From Azolla caroliniana (Eukaryota; Polypodiophyta), in NCBI GenBank assembly GCA_043228905.1, contig JBHGNT010000008.1, positions 10,540,001 through 10,604,000 on the forward strand: a DNA stretch of 64,000 nt, written 5' to 3'. A program made the position numbers and the translations under genes. A model generated the notes under the pieces. That model saw nothing but the letters and a program-made list of their open reading frames with translations, ran no database searches and was not told the origin of the DNA. Of the stretch, positions 31,469-42,739 are shown piece after piece. The number at the start of each line of letters is the position of its first letter. Position 1 is the stretch's first letter.

Positions 31469-34400
31469 AAGAAAGTCGGCTTATGAAACAAAATTACAAA
31501 TTTGGGTGAATTTGTGTCTTCAAACTAAAAACAAGCAAAAAAGAGATCTAGGTTTCCTAAAGCTCCATGATAATGATCTTAATGCATGTGGTGGAATGAT
31601 TTTAAGATGGGTTGGGAGCATGAAATGCATAGCTAATACGGATGAGAATAGTTGTGATTGGACATCATATCCAAGGTTGGTCAGTGCAGTGAAATGTGGG
31701 TTGCGAGCATGAAGTGCATAGCTAATATGTATGACGATAGTTGCGATTAAACTTCATATGCAAGGTTGGTTGGTGTGGTGAAATGGCTCTATGACGAAGT
31801 TTAAACGACTGCATCTGGGTGTCCTTGTGCAGATTGGACATGACGAGCTATTGTGCTCCATGATTTGGTAATAATATAGCCCATGTGCCCTATATGCTAG
31901 TACTCGCATTCTCCACTGTCGGCATTCCTGTGCTCAGCTCTATACTGACTTCTCATCACGTTAGTGGATATAAAGAGCCATGTACGAAATCAGTGATGTG
32001 TGATTGCAACTGCATCCATGTGCCTTACATCCTAGTACTCGCAGACTCAGTTGTTGTTGGAATTTCTCTGTGCTCTCCATGGCGACTCCTCTGACATGTT
32101 AGTGAAGGTAAGGAGCTATGGATGAAATCAGTAATGTGCGATTGTCATTACATTACACATGTTAATGTAAGGGTTTATTCCCTATTGCTTTGAAGCTTCA
32201 GAGAGATTTGGCCAAATTGTCAGTTCTCAAACTTCTCCATCATTTGTCAAATAGTGACAGTCTATAGAGAGGATGGCATACTTCTCTCTAAGGGTTTAGG
32301 GTATACACAAAGTGTTCGTCGCGTTTGATCTCTCCTTCACATAATTTGCAAAAATTTTCGGGTGTAGGTACCTTAAAATTTTTATGAAGTCATCCTCTGA
32401 AAATTTCATGAAATGGTCTTTGTAATAGGCCATCTTTGAGGGAAGGGACCCCCTTGTTGTGAGCCATGTCTTTTGGGTATAGAACTGCAATAGATCTTGT
32501 TGCCACACATTGTTCCTGTCATTGCTATTGTAACTCCTCTAACATGTTGTTAATGAAGATAAAGGAGCTATGGAGGAAATCAGTAATATGTGATTGTCAT
32601 TACATCACGCATATTAATGTAAGGGTTGATTTTCAATGCTTTTGAAGCTTGAGAAAGTTTTGGCCAAATTGTTTGTCAAAATTCTCCATCATTTGTCAAA
32701 TAGTAGAGTCTATAGAGAGGGTGGCATACTTCTCTCTAATGTAGTTGAAAGATGGGCATCTACACACAAAGTGTTCCTCACTTTTGATCTCTTCCTCACA
32801 TAATTTGCAAAATCTCACAGGTCTAGGTACCTCAGAATTTTTATGAAGTCATCGTTAGAAAATTTCATGAAATGGTATTTGTAGTTGGCCATCTTTTTAG
32901 GGAAGAGGTTCCCATGGTGTGAGCCATGTCTTTTGGGTATAGAACTGCTATAGATCTTGCTGCAACATCTTGTTCCTGTCATCATTTTCAAGAGATGTGC
33001 AAAATTGAAAGGTAGCAGGTTCTTGATGTGGAGTCCATTGGTAATGCACTTCATCACCTACAAGGACCATGATCCTGCTTCATATTCTGTTGTCAGTCAC
33101 CATTTGCTTCAATGTTTCTAACGACTTAAGTCTAATTCTTTGAAGTGTCATGGTTCGAATCCGGGTTATGAGGTTCACTGTCTGGAATACTGCTTCTACC
33201 ATAGTGGGGTTGTTGCTAATTTCGCACAGATGACCTTGTGTAGGCTGGATTCTATTTCTACATATCATCCATGGTAACATCATGGCTGGTGGACGTTCTA
33301 TTTGTATCCACATGTACATGGAGAGGCCTAAAACCCATATGGCTGCACCATGCATGAGGGCAAGGCTGATCCTAGTGTTAAATCATACTTTGATACAAGA
33401 CCCTTGGAAGTGTCTAACATGGGTAAAGTTGCATATTTCAAGTAAGTTGATCTTTGGAAGCTTGGGCCATAGAGAAGTGTCCACTCATGCTTGTAAATGT
33501 GACTCTTAGGTTCAACTTGCTTCCTGACAAGTGAAGATAACTAGTTGGCGAGTGTGTCCAGATTTGTGGAAAATCAAGGTTTTAGTATTTCCTAAGTTTA
33601 TCGTGAGCCTTTTTCTTATTTAGTAGTTATTGAATGAGAGTTAATCATGACTTTATTAATATTGTTGATTTTCACGCTTTGATTCTACAATCTTACCGAT
33701 TTTTCTCTAATTCATGTCTTGAGTTATAATGCCAATGTTTGGAGGGTCTCTTGTACTCATTTTCAGGGACCAAAATTTATAGCCAACTTTCGTATTTGCG
33801 GAACACTCTCGTAACAATGTTGATCATTAACTTACATTTTTTAATGCTGGATACAGATTTTTGTTAGTTTTTTCTTCATAATTTAAAATTATGGCAAGTA
33901 TAATCATTTCTTTATATGACACTGCAGATCTTCAACAAGGAAGCTGTTGAAAAGGAGCGCCTAAGACTGTAATAGATTTGATGCCCATATATACAGATTA
34001 TCAATATTATTCTATAGCATTTTCATTCATTGGTGTTTTAATCATGCATATTTTAGGGGAGATGAACTCAACCGAGGATATTTTGATGATTACCGCGACT
34101 TGAAAAAGCATGGGGGCAAGGTTAGCTTACATGTATTCTATTTATTTTGAAGGCTGTAAACATGTCTTCAAGATTACAAACTATGACAAAAAGTTTATAG
34201 GCTGCCTATGTGTGTTGATATTCTTAGCTGGCAACAGCAAGTCAATCTTTACTTCCAATAGCTGCATCCTTGAAATTTCCTACACTTACGGTGAATACAG
34301 CAATGGGGGAAGGTTTTACATTGCCCGAAGGGAAAAATGATTCTGATGAAAAATCTGAAATTTCATGTTCAACAAACCCACTTGTTACAATGATTTGCCT

Positions 34401-36815
34401 TGCCTTTCGAGGAAATGGGCAGGTAAGTATCTATATGCAATAACATATAATATAGGAGTGGATGATTGGCAGCAATTGGTTCCAGTCTTATTTTTTTAAT
34501 AGGTTCTTGTGAAGCCATGGATATTGCCATTTATAAACTCCTTCAAGATGGTCAAAGAAGTAAAGATCTATGAGGTAAAAATACTATTGTTTTGCCAGCA
34601 TCATACCACTTAGAATATAGATTAAGAGGCACATAATATGTTCGAAATGCTGTGTATTGAGGGGCACTTTTTAATTCATGCAGGTATCTTATATTGATTC
34701 ATGGTTTCTTTCTCTGCCACCAGTGCGCTATTTACTCCTTCGATCCATGCAGCCGAAACCAGTTGAGGAACAAAAAAATAAAATGGAGCAATTAGTCTAT
34801 GCCTTCGGAGATTCCTATTATTTTCGAAAATCTCTTCATATTACGAATCTACTCACTGGGTAAGAATTGTCATCCTCCCAAAAAGTAAAATTCTGCTTAT
34901 TTATTTAGGTCTTCTCATCCTGATTTTCTGTCTTATAGGTCCTTGATTGTGAACTCTGGATTTTTGACATGGTATCAGAGCATTTCTTGATTTCCTAATA
35001 TCTGCTGAATTTTAGGGTTTCCAAAGCTGTAAGCATTTTCAGCCTGCTCATTCTCTAAGGTTGCCCCTATTCCCTTCTGATTTGGCTGTAGTATGTGTTT
35101 CCTACCCAAATTTTATTTAGGTCTTCTCATCCTGATTTTCTGTCTTATAGGCCCTTGATTGTGAACTCTGGATTTTTGACATGGTATCAGAGCATTTCTT
35201 GATTTCCTAATATCTGCTGAATTTTAGGGTTTCCAAAGCTGTAAGCATTTTCAGCCTGCTCATTCTCTAAGGTTGCCCCTATTCCCTTCTGATTTGGCTG
35301 TAGTATGTGTTTCCTACCCAAATTTTATTTAGGCTGTCTTTAGCTTCCATGACAACTTCCATTTTCTTCTTACATCTGAAATCCTTTCCAGTTCAATCTC
35401 TTCTTGAGAAATTCTTGTAAGTAGACTTAAAGTTGAGCCATGTTCATGACAAGGTATGGTGGTTACTGGATGTGAAAACATTGCTGGTTCTCAGGTGTTT
35501 CAGTGCAATAGATTGGTGCGGGATACATATGTGGTCCTGCTGGTGCAGTTTGGTTGGGATATGTAGTGGTGTTGCTGATCATTCATGAATATGGGTTTTC
35601 TTCTTCTGTTTAGACATGCCATGAGAACATGACTTTTCTTACGTGGTGATGAGAGTTTTTACGAGAGCTTTTATAATTCAATATTACGATTTGTAAAATG
35701 AAGGTAAAATGCATGTGTGTGGAATTAATACTTGGAGTTTACTTCTCGATATCTAGCCTTCCTCAGTTTTATCAGTATCTAGAATCCTTAATGTTGCCAA
35801 CGCCAATGATCAGGCTCCTGCAAACCTCGAGGTTAAATCATCTGTCTACAGTTATTGCCTCAGTATCCTATCAATAGCTTTTGGTAGGTCTAGGCTAAGC
35901 GCGCAATTGCCTTTCACAGCTAATTATTACTGTGCTGGGTGGCCTCTGGTTATTGGTAGAGAATGAATTTCATCTCTGGGCGGAGATCATGAGAGGTTAG
36001 GCCATTCACAGGCTTGTGGTGGAGCAAACATTTCTGTTCTTAGTTCCTTGGAGATAGGCACCTCAAATGGGTACACATCTCCCCTGCTTGCTCCTCTCGC
36101 AGTTTCCTACTAGATATCCTTGATGTGTCCCATCAGTTTTTTCTAGGCTCATCCTTATTTATGTTCCAAGTGTAGGCACCTCAAATGGATATATATCCAG
36201 CTTCCGGCTTCTCTCACAGTTTCCTACTTATGGTGTTTTGAAGCTCATCCTTATTTTTTGGCTCTCCTTTTTATCAATCATGTGTTTTGTTATGAAATCT
36301 GTGCTTTTGGCAAAAGTTTCTGCATTCAATCTGTCTTGTTTAAACTTGAGAACTTCCTTTTGGCATCTCTTCCCCTTTGTTTTTTAATTGAAATCGTGGT
36401 CACAAACACTTGAAGATTTTTTGCTTGTAACCCTTCTCACTCATTTTTATACCACATCAATATGATCATTTTCTGAGCTCCTGCTCTCAAGGCAGTTCAG
36501 TCCTACATGAAAAGTCCAAATAATATGTATTTTGGCATAAACTGCAGTGTAGAAGTGAGTGGAAGTTTGTGAATATTAGAAAAAACAGCTTGTATGGGTA
36601 AATTGTAGAAAGAGGGAAAAAGAAAACTGTGTTAATTTGAAATGGAGGAGACCCAATATCATCATGTCTCTTCTTGTGTCAGGTACATCTTTCTACTTGA
36701 CAAAGAAGGCAGAGTAAGATGGCGAGCCTATGGGAAATCTACTGAGGAAGAGGTGTCATCGATGATCGCTTGCACACACAGGCTTCTGGATGAACAAAAG
36801 CAGGTTTCTGGATGA
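30938..36815 (+). CDS. ATP10: ATP10-like mitochondrial ATP synthase assembly factor (spliced, 7 exons)
   Basis: Exons: 30938-31006, 33928-33968, 34057-34120, 34228-34422, 34503-34574, 34684-34859, 36683-36815. All introns are GT-AG and phases join, giving 249 residues. Exon 1 (MVVVVRNKATFRFLQSRY) looks like a mitochondrial presequence: basic and hydroxylated, with no acidic residue. Family blocks follow: NKEAVEKER, DELNRGYFDD, FPTL, VTMICLAFRG, SYIDSWFLSLP, FGDSYYFRKSLHITNLLTG, then YIFLLDKEGRVRWRAYG near the C-terminus. In yeast Atp10 assists assembly of the membrane sector of the mitochondrial F1Fo ATP synthase; a role in the plant mitochondrial inner membrane is inferred. Exon 1 is predicted from its start, composition and donor site; a further small exon in intron 1 (2.9 kb) cannot be excluded. 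No stop interrupts the exons, so the gene looks functional. Confidence 0.85.
32120..33500 (-). pseudogene. LINE ORF2 C-terminal remnants, tandemly duplicated, in ATP10 intron 1
   Basis: On the minus strand, 33,500-33,060 resembles the region after the RT of plant L1-type LINEs (AAIWVLGLSMYMWIQIERPP). Next comes a zinc-binding zf-RVT-like motif, FCKLCEEEIKSEEHFVCRCP (about 32,810-32,750). A second copy with FCKLCEGEIKRDEHFVY is at about 32,350-32,290. The two copies belong to an imperfect 450-bp tandem duplication (about 32,127-32,577 and 32,578-33,030). Stops are frequent. Confidence 0.6.
34901..35333 (+). repeat. 212-bp tandem duplication in ATP10 intron 6
   Basis: Units 34901-35112 and 35113-35324 are nearly identical (one difference seen: TCC to CCC), followed by the first 9 bases of a third. 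Each holds a perfect copia primer-site sequence TGGTATCAGAGC (34970-34981 and 35182-35193) preceded by TTTTTGACA, like the end of an LTR. Confidence 0.9.
35334..36682 (+). repeat. Rest of ATP10 intron 6, with an imperfect 119-bp duplication
   Basis: The sequence AGGCACCTCAAATGG ... TTTCCTACT ... CTCATCCTTATTT occurs at about 36,055-36,173 and again at 36,174-36,265. Nothing else was recognised in this intron stretch. It ends at acceptor TGTGTCAG (36,682). Confidence 0.6.
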
Positions 36816-36844
36816 AAGGTCAAGTTGCTGATTTTGGTTGTTTG

Positions 36845-36850
36845 AATAAA
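36845..36850 (+). terminator. Poly(A) signal of the ATP10 gene
   Basis: AATAAA lies 30 bases after the stop codon. The real cleavage site is not visible. Confidence 0.6.
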
Positions 36851-37767
36851 GCTCATTTCTGAGCATTCTGGAACTTAGGAGTGTTATACCATTGATCCCT
36901 TGCATACTTATGATACCGAAATTGATTTCGAGGTAACATGTGAGGTTGAAGTCAGTAGCAATTCACAGTTCATGACATTTTTCAAGATAATACGTGAGGA
37001 TGAAGTCAGTAGCAATTCACAGTTGACATTTTATGGGTTGACAAGATTGATGACTACGGAATATATCTGCAAGTGTAATAAAATTATGGAGGTCAATCTT
37101 GAATATGTAATTGGTTTTAGATAATCGTAAAATCTAGCTATATTCATGCATGCCGAGTAATACCATCCATGAATTTCTTTTGTTTTTCATATATTTCTTT
37201 GTGATGGAATATGATTCTCTACCAATAATACTACCAGATGTAGTTTTGAAATAATGTTGGACACCCTAAAACTGGCATATCTATGAAAGGACTCTCATTT
37301 TTCTGCCATTGAATGGGATTCTCTTTGTTTGTCATGCAATCCCTCTAGTCTCACCTCACTTTTTCTTATAATGGTTCTCAAAATGATAAAGGTGCAAAAC
37401 ATGAAAGAGAAATCTACAATCTGTGGAATATCCAAACGTGAGGATGCTGATTTCAAACTTCTATATCTTCTGGTTTGCGTGAATGGCAAATCAAGGTTGT
37501 AAGTTAATAGGTATACGATCTGTGGAGCATCTAAACCGGAGGATGTTGATTGCAAAATTCTATATCTTCTGGTTTGCGTGTAGGCCAAATAAAGACTGTA
37601 TGTTAGTAGGTAATTGCTAAGGGGTTTGAGAATGATTTAACTTTGAACCTCCCTGCTACTTTTGGCCTAATTGTCTTAGAAGTGGCTGACTTCTATTGGC
37701 TATTTTAGAAGATACAATACTCTCCATCAGCACCATTTTAGGAGCCGCTTATTTGGTTCTTTGTAAT
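36851..37767. repeat. Intergenic DNA with two tandem duplications
   Basis: GTGAGG.TGAAGTCAGTAGC plus AATTCACAGTT occurs at about 36,940 and again at about 36,995. A 99-bp unit (ATCTGTGGA....CTATATCTTCTGGTTTGCGT) occurs at about 37412-37510 and 37511-37609. No gene was recognised. Confidence 0.6.
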
Positions 37768-38100
37768 TAGCTATGGGCCTGGTTCGGTTCGGTTTCTTTG
37801 CCTTGAAACTGAACCGAACCATTTATAGAGAGTTAATCCAAACTAAATTTGCTTATAAAATCTCAAGCAATTTGAACCAAACCATTTAAGGAAAAGGTAA
37901 ACCAAACCATTTGGGGAAAAGTTGACACCAAGCTGAACCATTTAATAAAAATTTAAACCTAAACATTTGAGTCAAATTAATTAAAAACTTAAATAAACAA
38001 AAATACATTAAATTAAATAAATAAATGACATTAATTAAATTATTAAATTAAGCAAACATTAAATTAAATTAGCATTTAAGTTAAAGTAATTAAATGTAAA
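37768..38100 (+). repeat. Fragment of a hAT-like MITE related to 38545-39222
   Basis: It starts TAGCTATGGGCCTGG, near the terminal sequence of the complete copy, and continues with the same AACCGAACC/AAACCATTT arrays, passing into AT-rich sequence. No matching right end was found, so it is probably truncated. Confidence 0.55.
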
Positions 38101-38335
38101 TCTTCCTCACATGCTCTTAGAGATAGGGAAGATGTAGGGAAAAGGCAATCACTATGATGGAATAAAAAATGAACTTTGCGATGCGCCTCGTGAATGCACA
38201 TGTATAGAGAGATGTATAGACAAACAGGGAGATCATGCATAGAACGATGAAATGGAAAGATGTTATAGTAATGGAAAATGGAATATGCTCACAGACATCT
38301 GAATAAACAATGAAAATAATGCTTATGAGCTCGAT

Positions 38336-40461
38336 GTGGGAATGCACAAAGGACATGCAAGCTATGCACATTCAAAGCAAGTGGAGATGTCATTAGATGT
38401 TACAAGGTGTTTGTCAAAATCTAGAGAGGAGTATGCCAATGTTATGTATATACATGATGTAATAATACAAGGAACTCAACAGAATGTTGGAGCAGATTGT
38501 AATAATGCAACTAGTAAAGATGTAGAAATAAATGATATCGAGAGTAGCAATGGGCCCGATTCGGTTTGTTGGCCTTGAAACCAAACCAAACCATTTATTA
38601 ATAATAAAAACCAAACCAAACTATTTTAAAATTTATGAAGCCATTTAAATCGAATCGTTAAACCAAACCGTTTAAAGAATAGGAGAAACCAAACCGTTTA
38701 CGAAAAATTTAAAACCAAACCAAACCAAACCATTTTTTATTGATATCAATCATCATACTTATTATAAATTTGTGTGAGAAAATCATCATAAATTTATTCA
38801 TTATACTCATCATAAAATTTGTCATCATACTATCATAAATTTGGTCATCATACTGATCATAAATTTGATCATTATACTTAACATAAATTTAATAATCATA
38901 CTTATCATAATTGATCATCATAAATTAAAAGGAGACTCTACATATAATATATGTAAAATTTAATAAGTTAAAACAAGAATTTAAAATTAAAAGTTGAAAG
39001 TTAAAGCCTATAAAAGATATTTTTGAGTATTTTTTAACCTATAAACCTTTAAACCGAACCACATAAAGAGAAACCGATAAGCCGGTAATTCAAAACCGAA
39101 CCGAACTTGAATAATAACATTTAGAACCAAACCAAACCGTTTATTTATCTTTGAACCTATAAACCGTTAAGCCACGGTTTTTTGGTTCGATTCGGTTTGA
39201 GCCGAAACTGGGCCCATCGCTAATCGAGAGTAAGTTGCACCCAATGAAAGGGACTCAGGAAGATGTAGTAGATGAGATTAGCATAAACATAGTAGTGTCT
39301 TAATCTCATCTACATAGTAGACTCTGTAAACTTTGTGAATGAAGGAACTCTCAAGGTAAGAAAAAATGTGCTTAGGTTGGAGATGCCAAAAAATACAATA
39401 TGTAGTCCAAGTGAAATTAGGGAAGATGGCAGCAAGAGTGCGACAAATGCTATAGATTTAATCTTCATGCAGGAGGAAATGATCTAGTAAATGCAGAGAT
39501 GGCACGGGTCAAACCTTCCTCTTTTGTATGCAAAATATTAGGAGGCCGCCCAAATAGGGGTATGGTAAGAGAACTTCTACAAGCTGCTCTACAAGACATT
39601 ATGAAATGGGTTTTTTTCACATAGAATTGCAAGTGAATGCAAACATCAAGGAAATGGTGGATGTTAGTTCCCTCGATCTAAAATATGGAAAAGGCATCCT
39701 AATGGAATGGTCGATCTCCTTCAACTTGACTAAGGTGAATGCTAAACTAGGAAATCCGAAACTTATCTCCATAGCCTTCCCTAACATAGAAACTCATTTG
39801 AAGCCTCTAATACCAGCTATTTGTGCCAAATTGGGCACTATGTGTTCCCCCCAAGAAACAATAGTAGAACTTATCCATGAAATGCCTAAAGTAAGGATTC
39901 TAGTAAACAAGATTGAGATCTATCATCTAAGGACAATGGATGGTTCAAGATAGACATTGAATATTATTGGAAACCAGGGCATTGTTAGGTGTGCAAAGAA
40001 ACCAGGCATTTAGCAAAATATTGCATGAAAAGAAAATTACCAAACACTGATAAGTTTGGGGGAATGCACAATGCAAATACAATTGGTAATGTAGGGGGAA
40101 TGCAAAATGCAAACACCAACTAGTCTAAAGTAAATGGCTCATGGAATCACAAGTATTCAAACCCCATGTTAAGAAGAAGGTGGTAGAAAATAGATGGAAT
40201 AGAGAAGGAATTTCTGATGCAACTTTGCAATTTGAGACTAGTAACCGATTCACATCCTTGAAATCCATGATGCTTGAGGAAGAGGAAGTAGATAGAGTAC
40301 CTTCCACCCCATGTGAATTGGTGAATAATGGAAAGAAATTCGATAGTTCCCTTGATGGTAACAATGTAAACAACCTCGGGACAACAAAAGCATGGATGAG
40401 AAACAATATAGATATCAAGGACCTTGAAGAACTACCTTCAATATGTGATAGAGGGCAATGA
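38336..40461 (+). pseudogene. LINE ORF1 remnant (interrupted by a MITE)
   Basis: Open segments 38336-38544 and, across the MITE, 39,223-39,300 read continuously (EINDIES then KLHPMKGTQEDVVDEI). From 39,480 a DUF4283-like block follows (FPNIETHLKPLIPAICAKLG, PKVRILVNK). It leads to a CCHC knuckle with one stop (C.VCKETRHLAKYC, about 39,985-40,025) and a hydrophilic tail to 40,461. This order is typical of plant L1 LINE ORF1. Linking the 38.3-kb part to the LINE is an inference. Confidence 0.55.
38545..39222. mobile_element. Non-autonomous hAT-like MITE (678 bp)
   Basis: Terminal inverted repeats TAGCAATGGGCCC and TAGCGATGGGCCC (one mismatch) are flanked by a perfect 8-bp target duplication, ATCGAGAG (38537-38544 and 39223-39230). 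An 8-bp duplication with TAG-type ends fits the hAT superfamily. The interior is AT-rich with (AAACC)n and (AACCG)n arrays and ATCATA/CATAAATTT repeats, and it has no coding capacity. Confidence 0.85.
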
Positions 40462-40803
40462 ATCGTTGATTGAATCTACCTTCAATATGTGGACGTACAT
40501 AAAGGAAAGAACAATCAAAGAAGTAGATAACGAAGTTGGAATGGTATGGAGCAAGTGCTCTCAATACTAGAAAGTTAAAGTTGCGTTTGAAATTGTAAAT
40601 AAAGAGTTGATGATATTATTAGTGGAAATGCAAGCAAGATTGTTGGAAATGCAAGAGTGCCTTCACTTCCATGTGGAGAACTCGCTTTTTGGAACCCTAC
40701 AGGAATTACAAGAAGTATGGAACTACGTAGTGTAAAACACCCATTGGCCGATAGATGGAAAACTAAGTCAATTGTTCTGGACCATTTCCCCCATTATTCT
40801 ACA

Positions 40804-41815
40804 ATGAAAGTGATAACATGGAATATTCAAGGAGTGGGAGGTGTAGATTGCCTAAAAGAGGGAGGACAAATCTAGAGGAAATTGAATGCATTAATGGGTG
40901 GCATGAAACCGGATTTTGTGCTTATCCAAGAACATCACCTCAACAAAATGCGATTAACAAGATTTGAGGAAATGCTACGAAATGAATGGTTTGGTTATGG
41001 CTTGGGAGCCTATGGTGAAAATGGAATTAAAGGAAGGGTTTCAATACTAAAATGAAAAAATTAAATGAGAGGTAAAATTGTGCGAGAAAGAGTGGTCAAT
41101 GTTGTAATACAGATAGGTGAAATATGTGTGGGTTATTGAATATCTATGCTCCAAATAGGCACGCTGACAGAAAAGATCTCTAGATTGCTTTGATGCATAG
41201 TATACCATAGGCTGAGGATTGGCTAGTGACATGAGATTTCAATATGCTAGAATCACAGTTGGGCACATTTGGGAATTCAAATGCATCGGTAATCAAAGGG
41301 CAAGAGCCACACGCTTGGTGCGACCTCACATGGAAAATGCAAATAGCAGATATGTGGTAGTCGAGTTGATCTTGTGGAAGTACTAACTCTTTAAAGTACC
41401 CAAGAGACGGTAGAGGCACGTTGGAACATTCCCACGCAAGACTGGATAGAATATATGCAAACCCAAACCTAAAAATGCGTGGAGGGAATTTAGGAATTAT
41501 CTTGGGCTTAGTTTTCTCAAATCACAAACTTGTCCAAATTGTCTTCTCCTTTTGCATCATGTATCTAAATGAGGTAGTTTAAGAATTGCCAATAAAAACT
41601 TGAAAAATGAGGCTATTGAGAAGTTAATTATTAACATCTGATTAGAAAAAAGGAGGCAATCGGCCACCATGCAGCCATCCAACAAAATAGGCGACTTGTC
41701 GATTGCAATAAAAGAAGCTTGTCAAAGAGAACTATCTGCCTTGAAAATAAAAGAGAATAGGTTGCGGAGAAGCATTGCTGAAGCGCACAAACTACAAACA
41801 GGTAATATGTCGTGT
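40804..41815 (+). pseudogene. LINE ORF2 start: AP-endonuclease-like domain
   Basis: ATG at 40804 gives MKVITWNIQGVGG, then DFVLIQEHHL (catalytic Glu region), a broken NIYAPN-like part, WDFNMLESQLGTF (from a GDFN motif), LDRIYANP and SNHKL in place of the SDH motif. Stops and frameshifts occur throughout. A charged segment (KEACQRELSALKIKENRL) near 41,700-41,810 fits the linker before the RT. The RT itself is absent; copia G starts at 42,117. Confidence 0.75.
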
Positions 41816-42116
41816 TCTCTTTTTTACGTCTTGGGGAGATGTTAAAAATGACTTATTTCAGCACAATTTCTCAATGGTATGACGCATGCATACATGATTT
41901 CTTAAAACATACCAAAAATTTCAACTAATTATTTTCATGACAAGAAAATCAATAGTGTCATATTCCATCTATCATGTTTTTTATCCAATTTTGAGATAAG
42001 GAATGGAATTCCATGCAAGCTTAATTATATTAACCCTGATTTTGCAAAATATGAAAATACTACCCCATTCTTCAAAGGCTCTTAATAGTTACATGTGGAA
42101 CGGGTTACATGGAAAG
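41816..42116. other. Short AT-rich stretch with no recognised feature
   Basis: Nothing supportable was seen. It may be further eroded LINE sequence or the original flank of copia G. Confidence 0.5.
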
Positions 42117-42367
42117 TGTTGAGAATCAAGCTCAACCTAGTCTAGTGTGTGAACACACCTTTTGAGAATCTATGAGCACTCAAAGGTCAAATGTCACCAC
42201 TACATTCTACACATTAACTGTGTCATAGAATCATATTTTATGACACATAACTAATGAGTTTCCACATTCCCCAAGGTTCTAGAGAGAGAGTGGGCGTTTT
42301 AGTGAGAGCTTATAGAGAGAGGGTGACCTTAAATAAAGCACCCTCCTACTTTGTAATGTGTCGGTAA

Positions 42368-42653
42368 TGTTGGCATAACGAGCCGACTCCTTCCACTTTG
42401 TATCCTAGTGTGAACACATCCAAATAGTTAGGGCTTAAGATATAATCTATGACATAACGTTGTAAATATAATGTGACTTGATCATTCTTTGAGAGTGAAA
42501 GAGCAGAAATAGAGAAAGCTTCCATTTGAGCTCGAATTGTGTCTACGGTTCAATCATATCCTTGGTCACATTCTCTGTGTTGTTTGATGTGCACATTCAC
42601 CAATAGCTTCTCACTTGCTTTCGTGCATTATTTCCCACAAGTGGTATCAGAGC
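42368..42653 (+). repeat. 5' LTR and primer-binding site of copia F
   Basis: LTR 42368-42639; the perfect initiator-tRNA-Met site TGGTATCAGAGC lies at 42642-42653. Confidence 0.92.
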
Positions 42654-42739
42654 GACTTGTTGTTCGGCGACAACAAAAGAAGTAGAGAAAGCTGCAAAAG
42701 AAGGCAAGGTCAACAAAAATCTCACTTTCAAAAAAGAAT

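Noticed and set aside
33140-33175. tRNA T-loop-like GGTTCGAATCC in ATP10 intron 1
   Set aside because: No A box or acceptor stem at the right distance; it lies in LINE-derived sequence.
36900-37124. 74-codon ORF downstream of ATP10
   Set aside because: It sits right after the ATP10 poly(A) signal and contains a short internal tandem repeat; no conserved motif, probably chance.
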